64,000 bases of DNA from Rhyzopertha dominica (taxonomy: Eukaryota > Arthropoda > Insecta > Coleoptera > Bostrichidae): positions 682,001 through 746,000 of the forward strand of contig QCXZ01000075.1 in the NCBI GenBank assembly GCA_025024175.1. The letters run 5' to 3'. Each line of letters starts with the position of its first letter. The first letter of the stretch is position 1. Below, one piece after another: positions 25,001 through 35,704 of the stretch. Made by a program: the position numbers and the translations under genes. The notes under the pieces are model-generated. The model was not told where the DNA came from, did no database searches, and saw only the letters and a list, made by a program, of their open reading frames with translations.

Positions 25001-26897
25001 CTGCAGATTTCAAAAATGCAGTCAGAAATGAGGTAGGACGTGCAGAAATTTATTTTTTGCAAATTGACCATCCATCTTTAGGCCACTTTTCAGCCGAACC
25101 GTTGCAGCTAGAGACCAACTGACACCACTCCGGAATGCAGCAGGTTCACATTAGTAAATGAACATAAAATTAGCTTAATCGGAGACCATCAAGTTTCGAG
25201 GTGAAAAAACAACAAAGGGGTTAGCCTTTGCTTTTTTGCAATTTTCGGTGGAAATTATTTTTCGCTCAAAATCGGCATACTGATGTATTTTGAACTGCAG
25301 ATTTCAAAAATGCAGTCAGAAATGAGGTAGGACGTGCAGAAATTTATTTTTTGCAAATTGACCATCCTTCTTTAGGCCACTTTTCAGCCGAACCGTTGCA
25401 GCTAGAGACCAACTGACACCACTCCGGAATGCAGCAGGTTCACATTAGTAAATGAACATAAAATTAACTTAATCGGAGACCATCAAGTTTCGACGTGAAA
25501 AAACAACAAAGGGGTTAGCCTTTGCTTTTTTGCAATTTTCGGTGGAAATTATTTTTCGCTCAAAATCGGCATACTGATGTATTTTGAACTGCAGATTTCA
25601 AAAATGCAGTCAGAAATGAGGTAGGACGTGCAGAAATTTATTTTTTGCAAATTGACCATCCATCTTTAGGCCACTTTTCAGCCGAACCGTTGCAGCTAGA
25701 GACCAACTGACACCACTCCGGAATGCAGCAGGTTCACATTAGTAAATGAACATAAAATTAGCTTAATCGGAGACCATCAAGTTTCGAGGTGAAAAAACAA
25801 CAAAGGGGTTAGCCTTTGCTTTTTTGCAATTTTTGGTGGAAATTATTTTTCGCTCAAAATCGGCATACTGATGTATTTTGAACTGCAGATTTCAAAAATG
25901 CAGTCAGAAATGAGGTAGGACGTCCAGAAATTTATTTTTTGCAAATTGACCATCCTTCTTTAGGCCACTTTTCAGCCGAACCGTTGCAGCTAGAGACCAA
26001 CTGACACCACTCCGGAATGCAGCAGGTTCACATTAGTAAATGAACATAAAATTAACTTAATCGGAGACTATCAAGTTTCGAGGTGAAAAAACAACAAAGG
26101 GGTTAGCCTTTGCTTTTTTGCAATTTTCGGTGGAAATTATTTTTCGCTCAAAATCGGCATACTGATGTATTTTGAACTGCAGATTTCAAAAATGCAGTCA
26201 GAAATGAGGTAGGACGTCCAGAAATTTATTTTTTGCAAATTGACCATCCTTCTTTAGGCCACTTTTCAGCCGAACCGTTGCAGCTAGAGACCAACTGACA
26301 CCACTCCGGAATGCAGCAGGTTCACATTAGTAAATGAACATAAAATTAGCTTAATCGGAGACCATCAAGTTTCGAGGTGAAAAAACAACAAAGGGGTTAG
26401 CCTTTGCTTTTTTGCAATTTTCGGTGGAAATTATTTTTCGCTCAAAATCGGCATACTGATGTATTTTGAACTGCAGATTTCAAAAATGCAGTCAGAAATG
26501 AGGTAGGACGTCCAGAAATTTATTTTTTGCAAATTGACCATCCTTCTTTAGGCCACTTTTCAGCCGAACCGTTGCAGCTAGAGACCAACTGACACCACTC
26601 CGGAATGCAGCAGGTTCACATTAGTAAATGAACATAAAATTAACTTAATCGGAGACTATCAAGTTTCGAGGTGAAAAAAACAACAAAGGGGTTAGCCTTT
26701 GCTTTTTTGCAATTTTCGGTGGAAATTATTTTTCGCTCAAAATCGGCATACTGATGTATTTTGAACTGCAGATTTCAAAAATGCAGTCAGAAATGAGGTA
26801 GGACGTCCAGAAATTTATTTTTTGCAAATTGACCATCCTTCTTTAGGCCACTTTTCAGCCGAACCGTTGCAGCTAGAGACCAACTGACACCACTCCG
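22088..26897 (+). repeat. Satellite A, second listing (right of gap)
   Basis: About 16.4 units of the 294-bp repeat. It matches 15808-20617 unit by unit with an offset of ~6281-6287 bp, including rare markers in the same order: cagccag units, a gtagcagg variant, a tttttcgc/cttttgagcc unit, an atttcttgc unit, the ggggttgtt insertion, and the ending at ccactccg. The first ~1.2 kb after the gap has extra single-base indels. Probably the same genomic array represented twice. Confidence 0.92.
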
Positions 26898-28800
26898 AAA
26901 ATTTTACTTCTTTTAACAACAAAAATTTTCATTTGCTTCCGCAGTTGTTTCCGATGAGCCGGGGAAGTGTGGGCACATCAGGATAAGAGCGACGGAGGCC
27001 TGGGCAGCGGAGAAGTCCCACGATTTCTTAAGGAAAACCAAAAAAACTTCAAACGCAAATATCTCAGAAACGGTAAGTCGTAGAGCGAAACGGACGAAAT
27101 TTTGCCCCCCCTACGACGATACACCCCCTCTAAATATCCCTTCTCTTTCAACTTATAGTATATAGAAGTCATTAGGGGAACTTTTTTTTGGAAAAAAAAT
27201 TTTTAAGGTTACAAATTTTCTTCTTTTAACAACAAAAATTTTCATTTGCTTCCGCAGTTGTTTCCGATGAGCCAGGGAAGTGTGGGCACATCAGGATAAG
27301 AGCGACGGAAGCCTGGGCAGCGGAGAAGTCCCACGATTTCTTAAGGAAAACCAAAAAAACTTCAAACGCAAATATCTCAGAAACGGTAAGTCGTAGAGCG
27401 AAACGGACGAAATTTTGCCCCCCCTACGACGATACACCCCCTCTAAATATCCCTTATCTTTCAACTTATAGTATATAGAAGTCATTAGGGGAACTTTTTT
27501 TCGGAAAAAAAAATTTTAACGATAAAAATTTTACTTCTTTTAACAACAAAAATTTTCATTTGCTTCCGCAGTTGTTTCCGATGAGCCGGGGAAGTGTGGG
27601 CACATCAGGATAAGAGCAACGGAGGCCTGGGCAGCGGAGAAGTCCCACGATTTCTTAAGGAAAACCAAAAAAACTTCAAACGCAAATATCTCAGAAACGG
27701 TAAGTCGTAGAGCGAAACGGACGAAATTTTGCCCCCCCTACGACGATACACCCCCTCTAAATATCCCTTATCTTTCAACTTATAGTATATAGAAGTCATT
27801 AGGGGAACTTTTTTTCGGAAAAAAAAATTTTAACGATAAAAATTTTACTTCTTTTAACAACAAAAATTTTCATTTGCTTCCGCAGTTGTTTCCGATGAGC
27901 CGGGGAAGTGTGGGCACATCAGGATAAGAGCAACGGAGGCCTGGGCAGCGGAGAAGTCCCACGATTTCTTAAGGAAAACCAAAAAAACTTCAAACGCAAA
28001 TATCTCAGAAACGGTAAGTCGTAGAGCGAAACGGACGAAATTTTGCCCCCCCTACGACGATACACCCCCTCTAAATATCCCTTATCTTTCAACTTATAGT
28101 ATATAGAAGTCATTAGGGGAACTTTTTTTCGGAAAAAAAATTTTAACGATAAAAATTTTACTTCTTTTACCAACAAAAATTTTCATTTGCTTCCGCAGTT
28201 GTTTCCGATGAGCCGGGGAAGTGTGGGCACATCAGGATAAGAGCGACGGAGGCCTGGGCAGTGGAGAAGTCCCACGATTTCTTAAGAAAAACCAAAAAAA
28301 CTTCAAACGCAAATATCTCAGAAACGGTAAGTCGTAGAGCGAAACGGACAAAATTTTGCCCCCCCTACGACGATACACCCCCTCTAAATATCCCTTCTCT
28401 TTCAACTTATAGTATATAGAAGTCATTAGGGGAACTTTTTTTCGGAAAAAAAATTTTTAACAATAAAAATTTTACTTCTTTTAACAACAAAAATTTTCAT
28501 TTGCTTCCGCAGTTGTTTCCGATGAGCCGGGGAAGTGTGGGCACATCAGGATAAGAGCGACGGAGGCCTGGGCAGCGGAGAAGTCCCACGATTTCTTAAG
28601 GAAAATCAAAAAAACTTCAAACGCAAATATCTCAGAAACGGTAAGTCGTAGAGCGAAACGGACGAAATTTTGCCCCCCCTACGACGATACACCCCATCTA
28701 AAATCCCTTCTCTTTCAACTTATAGTATATAGAAGTCATTAGGGGAACTTTTTTTCGGGAAAAAAATTTTTAACTATAATAAATTTCCTTTTTTTAACAA
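26898..28800 (+). repeat. Satellite B: six ~313-bp units with intact exon-like segment
   Basis: Exon-like segments of 128 nt start at 26945, 27258, 27572, 27886, 28199 and 28513, a 313-314 bp period. Each is bounded by cttccgcag and gtaagtcg and is open in one frame (SDEPGKCGHIRIRATEAW then AAEKSHDFLRKTKKTSNANI). The last copies carry substitutions such as K to I in RKTKK, but no stop or splice-site loss. Downstream the array decays into unique sequence at ~28790. The opposite strand also has a ~64-codon frame per unit, treated as incidental. Confidence 0.92.
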
Positions 28801-28948
28801 CAAAAATTCAATATTTTTGACGTCAGTGACTTTATTACAGGGGGGAGCCATAGCCGAAGGAATGGACAGAGCCACTGCCTCCATTTCCGGGAATATTCAG
28901 GAGTCTACGGAGCTACAGCAACATAGAAAACAAACTGTAATACTTTGA
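28513..28948 (+). CDS. 3' end of an unidentified gene: satellite-B exon plus terminal exon
   Basis: Exon 28513-28640 (128 nt, enters in phase 1, leaves in phase 0) joins over a 200-bp GT...AG intron to exon 28841-28948, which is in phase 0 and reads GGAIAEGMDRATASISGN then IQESTELQQHRKQTVIL and stops with TGA. AATAAA follows 20 nt later at 28968. Any of the six B units could supply the first of these exons. Because the exon length is 2 mod 3, including two copies would break the frame (the second copy then meets a TAA). The protein is polar, with no domain I recognise; transposon origin (for example the accessory gene of a DNA transposon) is possible but unproven. Upstream exons are unknown. 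Confidence 0.5.
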
Positions 28949-28967
28949 ATTATACATATTATTCAAC

Positions 28968-28973
28968 AATAAA
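28968..28973 (+). terminator. Poly(A) signal after the terminal exon
   Basis: AATAAA 20 nt past the TGA of the 28841-28948 exon. Confidence 0.5.
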
Positions 28974-29046
28974 ACTATTTTTATTTACACTGATTGTTGC
29001 TTATTCCGACTAATTTGTGAAAATTTCTGATTTTAAACGACAATTT

Positions 29047-29945
29047 TTATTAAATCTGTAATAAAATTGTTACAGGTTTCTGTAATATGTAGTTCGGAAA
29101 AATCTCAATAGATGGCGCCACTTGTCGGGTGCCCAAAATCCTAGAGGGCGCCACTTACCGGGACCCGAAAAAGTACTAGTTCTTAAAATTTCATGATAAA
29201 TTCGTACTTAAGTGACTTAAATTGTACTTAAGTACTACTTAAAAAGTACTTAAAGTACTTAAAAAGTACTTCCTGAAAATATGATTAGTACTTAAGTACA
29301 ATTTAAGTCATGTTTAAGTACTTTTTAAGCCTACTTAAATTCGAAATCCATAAAATTCGATTTTAAGTGACTTAAAAAGTACTTAAAACATGACTTAAAT
29401 TGTACTTAAGTACTACTCATATTTTTCGGAAGTACTTTTTAAGCACTGCTTAAATACTTTTTAAGCAGTGCTTAAAAGTACACAAGCACTGCTTAAAAAG
29501 TACGTAAGCACTGCTTAAAAGTACTTAAGTACAGCTTAAAAAGTACTTAAGCAGTGCTTAAAAAGTACTTCCGAAAAATATGGGTAGTACTTAAGTACAA
29601 TTTAAGTCATGGTTTAAGTACTTTTTAAGTCACTTAAAATCGAATTTTATGGATTTCGAATTTAAGTAGGCTTAAAAAGTACTTAAACATTACTTAAATT
29701 GTACTTAAGTACTAATCATATTTTCAAGAAGTACTTTAAGTACTTTTTAAGTAGTACTTAAGTACAATTTAAGTCACTTAAGTACGAATTTATGATGAAA
29801 TTTTAAGAATTAGTACTTTTTCGGGTCCCGGTAAGTGGCGCCCTCTAGGATTTTGGGCACCCGACAAGTGGCGCCATCTATTGGTTTGTTGCTGAACTAC
29901 GTATTACAGAAATCTGTAACGACTTCATTACCGATTTTTGAAAAA
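29047..29945. mobile_element. ~900-bp foldback element (giant palindrome)
   Basis: The left arm beginning near 29111 (agatggcgccacttgtcggg) reappears as the reverse complement ending near 29881, centred at ~29495. Weaker inverted similarity extends outward to ~29047 and ~29945 (ctgtaat...gttacag on the left, ctgtaac...attacc on the right). Each arm holds a GC-richer outer part (gggcgccac...gggaccc) and an inner part made of many gtacttaag / cttaagtac words. No reading frame. Consistent with a non-autonomous foldback or MITE-type DNA transposon; a target-site duplication could not be established. Confidence 0.75.
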
Positions 29946-30567
29946 ATTAACAATTTTTACTGAAAATAATGATAAAATTATCAACTTTTACTAAAAATAA
30001 AATAACTGGCATTCTAAAATGTTTATTTATAAAGAAAATGCAATTATAATAATTTTTACAGATCATTTATTACAAAAATTAATAAAATGTACAATAAAAT
30101 ACTAAAACAAAGATAAAAAGACAATCTATATTGCAAATATACAGTTTGTAGTCTATTAACATGAAAAAAAAAACAAAATACAAGTGAATGAATGAATAAA
30201 AAATATGCCTGCAATGATTGGTGCAACGTATACAACATATTACAAAAGAAGCAGTAAAATTATCGAGCCGAACTGGCTGCAGTTTCCAAACCAACCCCTA
30301 ATTACGAACGGTGGGATCTTAAAGGAAACGGGAGACCCCAACAATCCTGCCTCTGCAGCTAACAAAGCACCCTCAGTATGCAATTGCGCCAGGTCAACGA
30401 GGTCACGATCTGTAGGCATCCCGGTTTAACTAGGAACGTGGATAGGTGTGTTCGTTAATGTCGGGGTTGATCGAACCTCACGGATCCTTCTCGATAACCT
30501 TACTGCTGTGAGTGAGTGAAAAATCTGTTGCAACGACCATTAAGACAAAAAATTTTGATTGAAAACC
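29946..30567. other. AT-rich sequence with a GC-richer island, unidentified
   Basis: 29946-30200 is extremely AT-rich. 30240-30480 is distinctly GC-richer, with a 74-codon plus frame (30205-30429) and partly open minus frames, like a decayed coding segment. I do not recognise it. Confidence 0.4.
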
Positions 30568-30860
30568 ACTAAAAGTTATAAATTTGTGTGAAATATGCTA
30601 CGATAATGCCCTACCTGAGTATGGTTTTTCAAAATTACCATCAGAAATCCTTTATAAAAATTAATAAAGTTAATATTTGTGTGATTACAATCAATTATGC
30701 ATTGAAACTAAAAAAAATCTGTCAGAAAAACAATGGAAATATCACAGCACCCTTGATGTGAGGGACTCTAGGCTTTATTAAAAAAACACCAATACAAAAA
30801 AGAACTAATGATGAAATGAAATCAGTATTGCACTGTTAGCAAGCTGAAAGGGGAAATATT

Positions 30861-31199
30861 GTGTGCAGAACGACCCCAAGAGCAAAGTTTGATTTTCAAA
30901 GCTTCAGTAGGACCTTATCCAAGGACATCCCTATCCCTCTCCCAATGGGGCGAACCCCTGACGGAGACTCCAAAGTTCAGAAATGTCCCCCCGAAGGAGG
31001 CGTATCCCAAAAATTGTCGTGGCGTGTCGAACTTCAGCTCCTACTTTTCTCACAATGCGCGCGGGGGTATTCTGTACACTTGAAGTGCAAAGAGAGCACA
31101 CAAGTACTGACTACTATGAATGAATTACTGTGGAATTGGTTATTTAATGATTTGGTTAAATTATTATTAAAAGCTATTTGTAAGATAAATGAAAATTAA
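30861..31199 (+). other. Conserved GC-rich core of the 755-bp repeat, copy 1
   Basis: The region from ~30868 to ~31092 differs from copy 2 (~31626-31850) at about two positions. The plus strand is open for 112 codons in copy 1 (RTTPRAKFDFQSFSRTLSK and onward); two other frames are also largely open, and an AG acceptor-like dinucleotide precedes the core in both copies. No known protein or RNA family is recognised. It could be a coding exon, a structured RNA or a recently converted segment. Confidence 0.4.
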
Positions 31200-31619
31200 A
31201 GAAGATTGTGCAATACAAAAATACAAAATTTTGAAGGGTGCTGCAAACCAATTACGTATTAGAATTTTTTTTTTAGTTTATACATAACTGAAGAACAAAT
31301 GTTTAAACACTTGAAAACCCCTACAATTATAAATTTGTGTGAAATATGCTACGATAAAGTCCTACCTGAGTATGGTTTTTCAAAATTACCACCAGAAATC
31401 CTTTATAAAAATTAATAAAGTTAATATTCTTGTGATTACAATCAATTATGCATTGAAACTAAAAAAAAAATCTGTCAGAAAATCAACAGAAATATCACAG
31501 TAATCTTTATGTGGGGACATCTAGGCTTCATCAAAAAAAATTACAAAACAAAAAAAGAACTGATGATGAAATGAAATCAGTATTGCACTGTCAGCAAGCT
31601 GAAAAGAGAACTATTGTAT

Positions 31620-31849
31620 GTAGAACGACCCCAAGAGTAAAGTTTGATTTTCAAAGCTTCAGTAGGACCTTATCCAAGGACATCCCTATCCCTCTCCCAA
31701 TGGGGCGAACCCCTGACGGAGACTCCAAAGTTCAGAAATGTCCCCCCGAAGGAGGCGTATCCCAAAAATTGTCGTGGCGTGTCGAACTTCAGCTCCTACT
31801 TTTCTCACAATGCGCTCGGGGGTATTCTGTACACTTGAAGTGCAAATAG
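31620..31849 (+). other. Conserved GC-rich core of the 755-bp repeat, copy 2
   Basis: Same as copy 1 but the frame ends at a TAG after LKCK. Flanking sequence has diverged several-fold more than the core. Confidence 0.4.
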
Positions 31850-32214
31850 AGCACATAAGTACTGAATACTATGAATGAATGACTGTGGAATTGGTTATTT
31901 AATGATTTGGTTAAAATATTATTAAAAGCTACTTAAAGATAAGAGAGTATTCGTAAAAATTAATGAGGATTGTGCAATACAAAGTTTTGAAGGGTGCTGT
32001 GAACCACTTGGTTACTTATTACAATTTTTTTTAGTTTATGCATAACTGAAGAACAAATGTTTAAAAACTTGGAAACCCCTGCAATTATAAATTTGTCTTT
32101 AATATGACACGAAAAAATCTCGCTTGAGTATTTCTGGTGGTATTTCAAAATTACACTGTCTATCAGAAACTGTTTGAAAAATGAGTGAATTAAAATAACT
32201 CCAACCAAAGAAAT

Positions 32215-32270
32215 TATTAAAATTGTACTTAAGTACTAATAAAATTTTCAGGAAGTACTTTTTGTGTTTG
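32215..32270 (+). mobile_element. Fragment of the foldback element's inner arm
   Basis: Contains ttgtacttaagtactaat followed by attttcaggaagtacttttt, matching the inner arm near 29700-29740. The same attattaaaattgtac lead-in recurs at ~32390. Confidence 0.6.
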
Positions 32271-32409
32271 TGTTTAATATGACACGAAAAAATATAACTT
32301 GAGTATTTCAGGTGGTATTTCAAAATTATAAAGTCTATCAGAAACTGCTTGAAAAATGAATGGATGAAAATAGCACTAACCTAAGAAATTATTAAAATTG
32401 TACGGTTCT

Positions 32410-32610
32410 TCTGTTCTAGATCGTCCGGAAGACGTCCACTTCTCCGCCTGCTATAACCTGTGACGTGCGCCTTTCTAACTGGAACAGCTGGAGTTAGCAA
32501 CGCTGCATCCGTTGCCTTCATCTCTCCTCCATATCTCCAAAAACGGAGACACACCCTTCGGATCCCTGTCCTCTTTCGGATGCGGCTCCTTCCTGTCGAA
32601 ACAACCAAAG
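32410..32610 (-). other. GC-richer segment, possible relic exon
   Basis: On the minus strand an acceptor-like tttcgacag precedes a frame reading KEPHPKEDRDPKGVSPFLE then IWRRDEGNGC before a stop; another frame is open for 75 codons. No homology recognised. Likely decayed coding sequence. Confidence 0.25.
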
Positions 32611-33390
32611 ATGCTTATTAGGACAGAGAAATATTATCGTAACATTAATATTTTATATCAGACAATTATTTCACAGACAGAAAAAAATCTGAAAAAGATT
32701 AATAAATACTTTTATGAGCTACTATGTCTGAGATCTGCAGTCTACAGTATACGTACTAACAAAATGCATGAGTTACCACCAAATTAATTCGATACTTGTC
32801 TGATTCGACACTACTCTTAGTAATTTTTTTTTAAGAAACATTATTTATATTCTGTGCTAAATGTGACAGTTTATTTATCTAACACATAACCGAGGGTTAC
32901 ATAATGTCAAAGTTCTGCTACTTGTACTTATTTTATACTTTAACCAAATAAATGCAGAATACATTGAACTGTTGTTTTATTTCAAGAACTTTCAAGATAT
33001 TGTGATTATAGTCATTCCATAGTACGTCTTTTGAGTGTACTGTATAAGATGTTTTGATATCTGATGAGAAAAACACAAAAATGATTCTTAATTATAAGTG
33101 TTTAAAGCAAGAAAGATTATTTCCTCCTATTTATTTTCAAAAACCAATTTGGCAATAACGTGTTGTGACTATATTGAGCTACTGCTACTTAAGCTACACG
33201 GTAAATGCAAAAATGAAAACTTAAATTACCCTGATCATACCACTTCAAAGGATAAGAATAATTTTTTTGATACTACTTATCAATTGGCAAACATACTTAT
33301 TTCAAATGTATGTTTTTATTTAAAGTGTGAGCTAAAACTACGATGATTTTAAAATCAAGATTAATGAAACTCACCTAAGTTCTCTCTGCA
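32611..33390. other. AT-rich stretch, no gene recognised
   Basis: Only short lysine/asparagine-rich frames without motifs (32512-32787, 33098-33346). Confidence 0.45.
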
Positions 33391-33399
33391 TTGATGTTG

Positions 33400-33500
33400 C
33401 TACAGGAACTGGTCTTGATGATGGTGGTCTTCATCCATCCTCCATCCAAAACAGGAACTGGTCTTGATGATGGCGGTCTTCATCCATCCTCCATCAGTAG
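33400..33500 (+). repeat. 49-bp direct repeat (two copies here, third near 35500)
   Basis: The phrase caggaactggtcttgatgat...cttcatccatcctccatc occurs at 33403 and 33452 and again, diverged, at ~35502. The third copy sits beside a hairpin (35546-35594). Confidence 0.7.
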
Positions 33501-33509
33501 GGTTGCGTA

Positions 33510-33900
33510 CCACCTTCAAGATAAATTTAAGGATTTCAGTTCAGTTACAATTAAAAAAGATCCAATCCAAGAGGATATAGTTATTAATCAATTTACTAAG
33601 ACATTTAATGAAAAGGAAATTGTGTTTCTTAATAAAGGTTTGAAATTTAATTTATCTTTAATCTACCAGTATCTAAAATCATAGCTGGTATTTTGAAGAT
33701 TCCAACGACTTTATTAAAAACACATGCAAAATTCAAATATAGAATAATTTAAGAGAAAACTTTGGAATAAATAAAATCATCAAAATATTAAAATTTTCAA
33801 AAACAAGAATTGCTTTTATCAGAGAACCGACAAAGGAAAAAAAATTGTGATACTGGATAAACCAGGCTGTTTCAAAAGGTTCCAAAACCTTTTAAATCAA
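33510..33900 (+). mobile_element. Penelope-like element remnant
   Basis: One segment reads TFNEKEIVFLNKGLKFNLS, the N-terminal 'LL-KGLKF' box of Penelope-like polymerases. A later segment (~33820-33900) reads RTDKGKKIVILDKPGCFKR, the 'ADKG...VVLD' box. Frameshifts separate them. Confidence 0.6.
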
Positions 33901-34149
33901 AGTTGCAACAGCTTTGCTCAGAATCTCAAACTGACGCTTCAATTCAAGGCAATGGGTATGTTATCATTGATTCTGTAGCTAAAAATTGATCCGTGTTTGT
34001 GCAATTTGTAAAGTGATATTTGAATCATTCAAAGCGAAGAATTTGAAATATTAATGACAGGGCACCTATGACGGAGTATTTACTAGTAAAAATGGAAGAA
34101 CTATAGATGATATAGAAGATAATGGGTCCCAATTATTAGTAATTCACAC

Positions 34150-34640
34150 TAATCAATCATAACTTGGTTGTTTATAAATCAAATGAAATCTGTAAGACTC
34201 TAAAACGTACATAAATTTATGCTGAATCAAATGCCAAAAGAGATTTCAAATATCTATAAAAATTTAGAAGAAATTAGGAAAGAATCGATGAAAAGAGCAA
34301 GTTGATATTAAATTTAACAAAACTTTATCGTCTCATAACTTGGTTGTTTATAAATCAAATGAAATCTGTAAGACTCTAAAACGTACATAAATTTATGCTG
34401 AATCAAATGCCAAAACAGATATCAAATATCTAAACAAATTTCAAAGAAATTAGACAAGAATCAATGAAAAGCGTAAGTACATATTAAATTTAACGAAACT
34501 TTATCGTCTCATAACTTGGTTGTTTATACATCAAAACGTACATAAATTTATGCTGATTCAGATGCCAAAACAGATATCAAATATCTATATAAAATTAGAA
34601 GAAATTAGACAAGAATCAATGAAAAGCGCAAGTTGATATT
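34150..34640 (+). repeat. 176-bp tandem repeat, about 2.8 copies
   Basis: Landmark aacttggttgtttata occurs at 34161, 34337 and 34513, exactly 176 bp apart. The third copy has an internal deletion. Function unknown. Confidence 0.85.
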
Positions 34641-34784
34641 AAATTTAAAAGGCTGTTAAAAGGAAAAAGGCGAAATGATTAAAGTAAACAAATATTTGTA
34701 GCATCACAAAGTAGTTACTTTATAGTTATAAGGAGGAAAATTTTTTTGCCGTACTCACCGATGTTCCTCTCTTGGTATGTATAG

Positions 34785-35238
34785 GTCAGAGGTCGTCTGG
34801 GTAAGCTTCTTGTTGATGAGACAGAGCTGCGTCGCCACAACAGCATCAGGATTGAACGAGTGACAGCTGACGTTCCTTTGAGTCGCTCTGTGCAGATGCA
34901 GATTCGGTACGAACGCAGAAGCTGTTTCAAAATCGAGATTTAAAGAAAAACAAAATGGAAGCTTTCGCTTTTTGTTACCTTTCCAAATCTTACATGACTC
35001 AATGTTTTCCAGGTCGCTGTGGGAGCTGTTTTCGAAGGCCCCCAAGGGCCAAGTTGTTGTACAGGGGAAGGTCGATTGGTTGTGCCGTTTGGGTGGGAAG
35101 AATCGGTGCGACCTGCTGACGGAAACATTACAAATAAATGCAATCTTAAATTTGAACAACGAAGACAGTATTTCAATATTTGTCACAACTGTCGAGGAAA
35201 TCAATGAAGATTCCTATGAGAATTTTGTGTCAGTCTAG
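34785..35238 (+). CDS. Two-exon 3' gene fragment, unidentified (strand ambiguous)
   Basis: Exon 34785-34906 (acceptor TGTATAG, donor GTACGA, leaves in phase 2) joins exon 35013-35238 (acceptor TTTTCCAG) in frame. It reads GRLGKLLVDETELRRHNSI ... VQMQIR|SLWELFSKAPKGQ, then KVDWLCRLGGKNRCDLLTET and a Glu-rich end, with a TAG stop. AATAAA follows 90 nt later at 35328. The charged/hydrophobic pattern looks like a folded protein, but I do not recognise it and found no upstream exon. The antisense strand also has a phase-consistent exon pair (34979-35115 and 34759-34921) around a 57-bp intron, so the strand is not settled. Confidence 0.35.
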
Positions 35239-35545
35239 TAAAGCATTTTTTTGGACTAATAATGTATGTAATGCGTCATTTTTTGGTTTGAAATTATTAA
35301 TATAATTGATATTAAAGGACAGTATGAAATAAATTTATGTAAAGATGAACAAAAAAGCAAAACAAATGTTTCTACAACAAATGTAGTTTTGAGATTAAAG
35401 CAACAGTGGCTTTCCATCACCAATATTAAGCTTTTTGGTTCATTATTTAATGCTTTTATAAATAATAACTCACCTAAGTTGTATTTGTATTGGCTGCTAC
35501 AGGGAACTGGACTTGATGATGGCAGCTTTCATCCATCTTCCTCGT

Positions 35546-35594
35546 CAACAACTTGATACAAACCAGCTAGATGCTGGCATGTATCAAGTTGTTG
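35546..35594. other. Long perfect-stem hairpin
   Basis: A 15-bp perfect stem (caacaacttgataca / tgtatcaagttgttg) encloses a second 5-bp stem (ccagc/gctgg). It adjoins the third copy of the 49-bp repeat. A 22-bp perfect palindrome (35662-35683, gtatacatatta and its mirror) follows, with imperfectly matched extensions. Confidence 0.6.
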
Positions 35595-35704
35595 GCGTGA
35601 CGTTTCACTACGCGACGCTTCGTTCACATGCAGACAATATCAACTAGCCTAGTACCCTTGCGTATACATATTAATATGTATACACAAGGATAGTACTTAC
35701 ACCT

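Larger units (their letters stand above)
30568..32260 (+). repeat. ~755-bp tandem repeat, two full copies and a partial third
   Basis: Landmark aatttgtgtg occurs at 30581 and 31332, and as aatttgtc at 32090 (periods 751 and 758). Copies 1 and 2 are about 92% alike over the AT-rich part but nearly identical over a central ~225-bp GC-rich core. The third copy lacks the core and carries other sequence. Confidence 0.85.

Noticed and set aside
20698..28426. Repeated ~64-codon minus-strand frames (MTSIYYKLK...) in satellite B
   Set aside because: The unit length (313-314 bp) is not a multiple of three and the frame lies antisense to the exon with splice sites. The codon pattern follows the sense strand, so these are by-products.
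15715..28800. CRISPR-like array
   Set aside because: Units are ~300 bp, contiguous and nearly identical, with no unique spacers, in a eukaryotic genome; ordinary tandem satellite.
29047..29945. Target-site duplication for the foldback element
   Set aside because: Inverted similarity fades gradually on both sides, so the exact ends and any short direct repeat could not be fixed by eye.
30868..31092. Possible spliceosomal snRNA or other known structured RNA in the 755-bp repeat core
   Set aside because: No match to the U1, U2, U4, U5 or U12 landmarks I could recall, and no promoter elements or Sm site recognised.
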